Positions 62,432-64,000 of a stretch of DNA of 64,000 bases are shown here, piece after piece. A program made the translations under genes and the position numbers. Origin of the DNA: Bacteroidota bacterium (GTDB lineage Bacteria; Bacteroidota; Bacteroidia; Bacteroidales; UBA4417); assembly GCA_013376995.1 (NCBI GenBank), contig JACAAZ010000002.1, forward strand, positions 225,694 through 289,693, given 5' to 3'. Each line of letters begins with the position of its first letter. Position 1 is the first letter of the stretch. The notes under the pieces were generated by a model. The model did no database searches and was not told the origin of the DNA. It worked only from the letters and a program-made list of their open reading frames with translations.

Positions 62432-63262
62432 ATGACACTGAAACGAATCCTGATCTCCCTTGGCGGCCTGATCCTCATCCTGGCGCTTGCTTTTATCCTT
62501 TACATGTACCCTTTCTACCACTTTTTCTTCACGGTTGAAAATACCGTGATCGATAAGGACCTAACTGTTCTTAGCGGTGCCGGCAACTCAGGCCTGCTGG
62601 TTACCGACAGCGCTGTTGTTGTGATCGATACCAAGATGTCATCCATGGCTGAAAAGCTTTATATGCTCGCCAGGGAAAAAGCTGGGAACAAAAAGATCAT
62701 TGTGATCAATACTCATTTTCACGGGGACCATGTGAACGGGAATAAGCTATACAAGGGCTGCCCGATCTACATTGGCGGGTATGACAATGCTTTTCTTGCC
62801 AAACAAATTGATGCTAAGAACAGGCCAACCATGCTGGTAAAAGACAGCCTGACGCTGCTGTTGGGGAATGAAACACTAACTATGTATAACCTGGGACAGG
62901 GGCATACTTTCGACGACATGGTAGTGTATCTTCAGAACCGGAAAGTCCTTTTTACCGGTGACCTGGTATTCAACCACATTAATCCCGCATTATTTAAGGA
63001 TGGTGGCACCAATATAGAAAAGTGGGAGGCAATACTAAAAATGATCCCCAATCGCTGGGAGATTAAGACCGTTGTTCCTGGTCATGGATTACCCGGAGGG
63101 CCAAACATGATCACAGAACAGGAAAAGTATTTCGAAGACATGCAAACAGCTGCCTCTCAGCCTGACAAAGCCAGTGAAGTAAAAGCCCGGTACAAGGAAT
63201 GGAGGGATATGCCAACCATGGCTTCTACAAGCAGGACTATCGATTTTATTAGAGAAAAATGA
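62432..63262 (+). CDS. Membrane-anchored MBL-fold hydrolase
   Basis: 276 residues from the ATG at 62432. An N-terminal membrane anchor (about 6-26) leads to a metallo-beta-lactamase fold: THFHGDHVNG, GHTFDDMVVYL, FTGDLVF and VVPGHG give all the metal ligands. By family, it is a hydrolase of beta-lactam, thioester or other bonds outside the cytoplasm; substrate unknown. It starts 5 bases after the T9SS gene stop, so they are cotranscribed. Confidence 0.88.
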   Translation: MTLKRILISLGGLILILALAFILYMYPFYHFFFTVENTVIDKDLTVLSGAGNSGLLVTDSAVVVIDTKMSSMAEKLYMLAREKAGNKKIIVINTHFHGDHVNGNKLYKGCPIYIGGYDNAFLAKQIDAKNRPTMLVKDSLTLLLGNETLTMYNLGQGHTFDDMVVYLQNRKVLFTGDLVFNHINPALFKDGGTNIEKWEAILKMIPNRWEIKTVVPGHGLPGGPNMITEQEKYFEDMQTAASQPDKASEVKARYKEWRDMPTMASTSRTIDFIREK

Positions 63263-63276
63263 AATTGCTACGAATA

Positions 63277-63310
63277 CACGAATGAAAAGAAATTGATTTG
63301 TGCATTCGTG
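63277..63310. repeat. Inverted repeat CACGAATG/CATTCGTG
   Basis: Two perfect 8-bp inverted arms are separated by 18 bases in the gap before the GH13 gene. The TTCGTG/CACGAA pattern resembles dispersed non-coding motifs of Bacteroidota; function unknown. Confidence 0.5.
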
Positions 63311-63374
63311 GCATTAAGCCATTTTCATGGCTCATCTGCTTGTCCATCCATCACCAACTTCAAGGGATAGAAAT

Positions 63375-63382
63375 TACCTTTG
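63375..63382 (+). promoter_or_regulatory. Candidate -7 element (TACCTTTG) of the GH13 gene
   Basis: TACCTTTGCA fits TAnnTTTG and ends 36 bases before the ATG at 63419. Confidence 0.38.
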
Positions 63383-63394
63383 CAATCTTTTTGA

Positions 63395-64000
<606 letters not shown>

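Overview
The window looks like chromosome of an uncultured or free-living member of the Bacteroidota, probably in or near the Bacteroidales; the exact lineage cannot be told from sequence alone. The case rests on several points: two secreted proteins with type IX secretion (T9SS) C-terminal sorting domains; an OmpA protein with thrombospondin type 3 repeats; families typical of this phylum (DUF4175, DUF4292, DUF2147, a YbeY with the phylum-style altered third metal ligand); a run flippase-dut-TPR-DUF4292-EnvC; a DAHP synthase with C-terminal chorismate mutase; and -7 promoter elements of the form TAnnTTTG ahead of many genes. No phage, insertion sequence, CRISPR array, tRNA or rRNA was seen.

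Layout. 1-2.8 kb: terminator, OmpA-like porin, small secreted protein. 2.8-6.3 kb: a divergent pair, an MprF-type aminoacyl-phosphatidylglycerol synthase/flippase and a VirJ/AcvB-type hydrolase. 6.3-24.9 kb: housekeeping block (gltX, DUF4175, ybeY, mnmG flanked by two parS-like sites, methyltransferase, large NtrY-like histidine kinase, flippase, dut, TPR, DUF4292, EnvC-like, tatA). 25.3-27.1 kb: LysM lytic transglycosylase. 27.3-35.0 kb: TetR-controlled efflux operon (TolC, HlyD, DUF2147, two ABC ATPases, two ABC-2 permeases) interrupted by tandem repeats. 35.2-42.6 kb: loosely packed minus-strand accessory genes. 42.7-47.3 kb: polysaccharide/glycan genes (epimerase, GH114, GT39-like, GT2). 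47.4-53.2 kb: aromatic amino acid operon (aminotransferase, tyrA, DAHP synthase-chorismate mutase, aroA, aroC) preceded by a Tyr/Phe-rich leader peptide and an intrinsic terminator, i.e. a transcription attenuator. 53.4-64 kb: GH47 mannosidase, T9SS proteins, ECF sigma factor with small paired-helix membrane proteins, ATP-grasp enzyme, dicarboxylate symporter, MBL-fold hydrolase and the start of a GH13 glucosidase.

Most notable: (1) the aromatic attenuator at 53017-53183; (2) a family of G-rich repeats that starts 0-3 bases after the stop codon of three genes (mprF, the second ABC ATPase, the last permease), always G-rich on the coding strand; (3) two parS-like palindromes exactly 1900 bp apart bracketing mnmG, suggesting an origin-proximal position; (4) a lipid aminoacylation synthase/hydrolase pair; (5) two ABC ATPases whose missing residues all fall in the same composite ATP site; (6) an ECF sigma factor followed by two His-rich, two-helix membrane paralogues.
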